Source of the DNA: Climacium dendroides
Lineage: Eukaryota > Streptophyta > Bryopsida > Hypnales > Climaciaceae
Direction: 5' to 3'
Assembly: GCA_950106755.1 (NCBI GenBank)
Contig: OX467086.1
Span: 29,778,001 to 29,842,000 of the forward strand
Length of the DNA stretch: 64,000 nt
The translations under genes were made by a program, and so were the position numbers. This document shows, in pieces, positions 60,975-64,000 of this stretch. The notes below the pieces were generated by a model that was given only the letters and a program-made list of their open reading frames with translations, did not search any database and had not been told where the DNA came from. Each line of letters begins with the position of its first letter. The first letter of the stretch is position 1.

Positions 60975-62135
60975 CTAATTCGCTACCACTTCCTTCCGCC
61001 TATATGCGGGCACAGGTGGACAATATGATACATTCGCCTGCTGCTCCTGTTGCTGCGAAGATGGAGACCTAGACACCGTCCAATCATACACATGGTCGAG
61101 TTGAAACTTCTTCTGGATGAACAAGTCTCGGAACAAGCTCCTCAAGTAGGAGTAATCCGGCTGCTCGTAAAATCCTAACCCTCTCCCATGGTGCAAAAAC
61201 TCAGCAAATTGTTTAGGATAGCCCAAACAAAGCTCCTCCACACTCGTCTCCATCTTCACTTTGTTGTGCATGTACTCATGTTTCTTAGGGTCCACAAATC
61301 TCTGCCCACCTTGACCTTGCCAAGGAAGATTCCCCCTTAAGAAGTACATCAAAATGTACCCCAGCGACTCGATATCATCTCGCCGCGTATGCTCAATCCC
61401 GCGGTGCTGGTTCCTGCTCGCATACCGCGCCGTCCCCGTGAAGCTTCGTCGATCGCGCCACGGGATGTGTCTGCGAGTTCTTGGGTCGATGTACTCTTTC
61501 GCTAAGCCGAAATCGATGATAAACACTTGGTTTCCTTGTCCACCGCATCCCATGAGAAAGTTATCGGGCTTCAAGTCGCGATGCACCAGCCCTTGCGAGT
61601 GAACATACTCCACGCGGTCGATCATTTGGTACCCCAACATGATCACCGTCTTCAACGAGAATCGCTGTCCACAAATGTTGAACAGGTGCAACAGACTCGG
61701 TCCCAAAAGATCCAGCACCATCACATTGTAGTCCTGTTCTTGGCCATACCATCTCAAATTCGGCACTCCTTTTCCTCCCCGCAGAATGTTGTACAAACGA
61801 CACTCGTGCATCAACTGCTGGTGCTCGGTGCGCACATCCTCAAGCTTGATGCCCACGACTTCCTTGTTGGTGAGATCCGAGCCTTGGTATACCTTGCAGA
61901 AGGCACCGCTCCCTACCATACCTTCCACGGCGTACTTGTTGGCCACCGTGCGGAGACGGCCGGAGGAAGGCACAGACTTCAAAGACACATCGCTAAACGT
62001 TCTCTGCAAAGTCTCAGCAATCAAACCCGTCGTGCCCTGCTCAAGACTCGAATCCTCTGTTTCCAATGATCGGTACTGGTCTTCTTCACGCGACTTCCGC
62101 TGCGGCGCTCGCAATCGCACGTCGCCTGATTCCAT
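60975..62135 (-). CDS. Casein kinase 1-like serine/threonine protein kinase, intronless
   Basis: 386-residue CK1-family kinase. The N-terminal 65 residues are Ser/Arg-rich and unrelated to canonical CK1. The kinase domain follows: glycine loop GMVGSGAFCKVYQG (residues 72-85), ATP lysine Lys97 in GIKLEDV, GVPNLRWYGQEQDYNVMVLDLLGPSL, catalytic loop HRDLKPDNFLMG (Asp187), IIDFGLAKEY (DFG 208-210), and the CK1 signature TGTARYASRNQHRGIEHTRRDDIESLGY. The kinase appears active since the key residues are kept. Differences from canonical CK1 are Gly for Ala in VAIK, Leu for Ile in HRDIKP, and a short Gln-rich tail. Plant CK1 genes normally have many introns, so an intronless copy suggests retroposition. 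The ATG at 62135 is chosen; the upstream frame has only a TTG start. Confidence 0.93.
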   Translation of the reverse strand: MESGDVRLRAPQRKSREEDQYRSLETEDSSLEQGTTGLIAETLQRTFSDVSLKSVPSSGRLRTVANKYAVEGMVGSGAFCKVYQGSDLTNKEVVGIKLEDVRTEHQQLMHECRLYNILRGGKGVPNLRWYGQEQDYNVMVLDLLGPSLLHLFNICGQRFSLKTVIMLGYQMIDRVEYVHSQGLVHRDLKPDNFLMGCGGQGNQVFIIDFGLAKEYIDPRTRRHIPWRDRRSFTGTARYASRNQHRGIEHTRRDDIESLGYILMYFLRGNLPWQGQGGQRFVDPKKHEYMHNKVKMETSVEELCLGYPKQFAEFLHHGRGLGFYEQPDYSYLRSLFRDLFIQKKFQLDHVYDWTVSRSPSSQQQEQQANVSYCPPVPAYRRKEVVAN

Positions 62136-62520
62136 AGCAGGTTTGCAACTCCTCACAACTCCAATTGCAACACACAAGCTCCCTCCCAAGGAGAGAATCA
62201 AACCTTCAAGCCTTCAAGGAACCGCGCAACATCCAATATTCTTCAAACAAGGACGACGATTGTGCTCGACAAATTCGGGAGTCGCATTCTTCCAAGAAAC
62301 ACAAAAATGGTGCGAGACGAGTTGCGACAATTGCAACGAGAATGGAAGCTCACAAGTTGCGAGAGCCTCGTTTTCTTCACAACAGCATCCACGCTGCCGC
62401 CGCGGCTGCAGGCTGCTGCTGCTGCTGCTGGGCTACGTGATGGGTTGTGAGAGAACGCAGCTGGCGATGGGCGTATTATACCAGGCAGCCTGAGCTGGTT
62501 TGGCAGGCGACTTCATTCAT
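62136..62520 (-). promoter_or_regulatory. Leader and promoter region of the CK1-like gene
   Basis: Contains a (CTG)n/(CAG)n run at about 62412-62430 and, on the minus strand, GGTATAATACG near 62472, a possible TATA box about 340 bp before the ATG. Plus-strand frames across it reflect the triplet repeat. Confidence 0.4.
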
Positions 62521-62780
62521 CCGTGAAGCCCTGCGTGGCGTTTTTTCATTCATCCAAGCCGCCACGGGATGAATGAAGTCGCCAGGGGATGAATTCGGAG
62601 GTCGACGGGGAATAGGTTGATTTGTTCATTCATCCTCTGTCTGATGATTGTTCCCTTTCTGTATTTTGGGCAGGGCACTAGCAAAGTGCATCTAGTCCAC
62701 CGCTGTGTCTACATTCGTTTGTAAGAATTTTTCTGCTAATTCCTCTTCTGACATCGAATTGTGATTATTTTTAAAGTGAA

Positions 62781-63022
62781 ACATCACTAGTGTGCCTTGT
62801 GCCAATGGCACAATCAAAACAAAAGTAAAAGTAATTTTCTAATTTTTTAGTTCATAATTCATAAAACCTTATAACTTTCTCACCATAAGTTCAAATACCA
62901 TGAAACAAAGCCCATACACCCTTCCTTGCTAAGAGCTTTTTGACGATACCAAGCACTTGCACGCACAGTCCAGAAGATTGCAACATAACAAACAAAACAA
63001 ACAAACAAATTTAATGTATACA
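62781..63022 (+). repeat. Dispersed repeat family C, copy 3
   Basis: ACATCACTAGTGTGCCTTGT at the start, then AAAGTAAAAGTAATTTTCTA, CCATGAAACAAAGCCC and AACAAACAAAACAAAC, in the same order as 12773-13138, with only one copy of the terminal unit. Confidence 0.7.
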
Positions 63023-64000
63023 TTTAGCAATGCAAGAGGGGAAGCCATAGACTTCAAGAAGAAATATGACACTTTCACAACAACCCACCCCCATTCCCTT
63101 CCCTCCCTCCCTTCCACTTGAATTTTTAATAAAAAAACTCACTCCACTCACTTGTTGCCTAAACTTCATCCTCAAAACTTCATCCAAATGTTTTGGGTGT
63201 TCAAGTAATTAGGTTAAGCAGCCCCCCCCCCTCCCCCCACCAAGGCATCCCGTCCGTCCGTCCATGCATCCATCCATCCACTTGGGATAATCCCCAAATA
63301 ATAATATCCTGAGTGCAACTGTGGCTACCCTCCAAACGCTGATGCCCAGGGATCTACGGTGGGGGTTGTGCCGAGCATGGGGAGCCAGAGATTTGATTTT
63401 TTTAAGACTACATTTTGGGGGCTGGGACGGGGACGGAGTTGTGGGGTCCTTTGTTGTTGGCTTGTGGAGAGGGATTTAGGCGACCGACGTTTTTTCCGTT
63501 TGTGCGGTTCAATACGGACGGAGACTGAGTGAGTGGAGGGGGAGGGAGGGCCACCCCCTCATTGCCCTGGCTAGGGTTAATTGTGAAAAAAAGCCCCCTA
63601 TTTTTTTGCCATGTTTTTTTATATTTTTACAGTACCCTGTAGCTAATAGGGGGCCGCTGATTGCAAATCTGAATTCAGAATTTGAAAAAAAACATTCTTC
63701 TGATTGCAAATAAAAAATTCCACAGCGTTTTCACCAGGGGTAAAATGGGGCAATGAGGGGGTCAGTTCACCCTGGCCGGGAGGGAGTGTTTTTTTTTTTT
63801 CTTTACTTTTTCTATTATTATTCCTTCTTCTTTGATTCTTCTATACTATTATTTCTGGGGGATGAAGTTCTTCTTCTACACTTTTATTTTAAACTTTTTT
63901 TAAACTTTTTTTTTGGAAAAGTAGTTTGGGGAACTGGGCTATAACTCCCCAACCGGTGGTTCATAACTGATCGTTCCTGCTATATGGCTTGTCGAGGAAT
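63023..64000. other. Low-complexity right end with a possible small inverted-repeat element
   Basis: Contains a C-rich run (about 63220-63238), (CCGT)n and (CATC)n microsatellites (about 63248-63280) and long T runs. ACCCCCTCATTGCCC at about 63553 is inverted as GGGCAATGAGGGGGT at about 63748, about 180 bp apart, which may mark a MITE. No gene was recognised. Confidence 0.4.

Noticed and set aside
61527..62493. Plus-strand frames of 180 and 235 codons
   Set aside because: Antisense of the CK1-like kinase, continued through the CTG repeat.

Overview
This is nuclear DNA of a land plant. The genes are split by GT-AG introns. The proteins are plant-specific or typical of plants: pheophytinase, PHF1/SEC12-like, a DREB-type AP2/ERF factor, a MUR3-like GT47 glycosyltransferase, a plant-type GH127 protein and a SYP1-type syntaxin N-terminus. 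Intergenic DNA is AT-rich and full of short non-autonomous transposable elements. I see no LTR retrotransposon. The intronless MUR3-like and CK1 genes and the compact layout would fit a non-seed plant such as a moss, but that is a guess. I found no tRNA, rRNA or CRISPR array.

Layout, left to right. 1-2218: 5' part of a GH127 gene (-), running off the left edge. 2219-7668: repeats only. 7669-8454: DREB factor (-), with a promoter carrying TATA, heat-shock and ABA-type sites. 8455-16199: repeat-rich, including three TTAA-bounded elements laid end to end. 16200-20449: PHF1-like gene (+), 10 exons. 20450-24629: mostly empty, with one Stowaway-like element. 24630-29870: pheophytinase (-), 6 exons, with a transposon in intron 5. 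32513-32989: first two exons of a syntaxin gene (+); no later exons were found. 35492-41647: DONSON homologue (-), 14 exons. 45387-45892: an unidentified two-exon gene (-). 46035-47353: ribosomal protein L35/uL29 (-), 5 exons. 47354-58515: repeat-rich, with a stray RPL35 fragment. 58516-59883: MUR3-like GT47 (+). 60975-62135: intronless CK1-like kinase (-). 62136-64000: repeats and low-complexity DNA.

The genes are unrelated housekeeping and regulatory functions (cell wall, stress transcription, phosphate-transporter trafficking, chlorophyll breakdown, membrane fusion, replication, translation, signalling); nothing suggests a functional cluster. The most unusual content is a set of repeat families, above all elements with CCCCTAAA/CCCTTAAA-type termini flanked by TTAA, at ten or more sites. 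TTAA target duplication with C-rich ends is the hallmark of piggyBac-type elements, which are not commonly described from land plants. Also notable is a block of about 90 bp, with a G-box and a telo-box, shared by the upstream regions of DONSON and the GT47 gene.

Exon boundaries were worked out by hand from reading frame, GT-AG sites and recalled family sequences. All identity and homology statements rest on reading, not on database searches.
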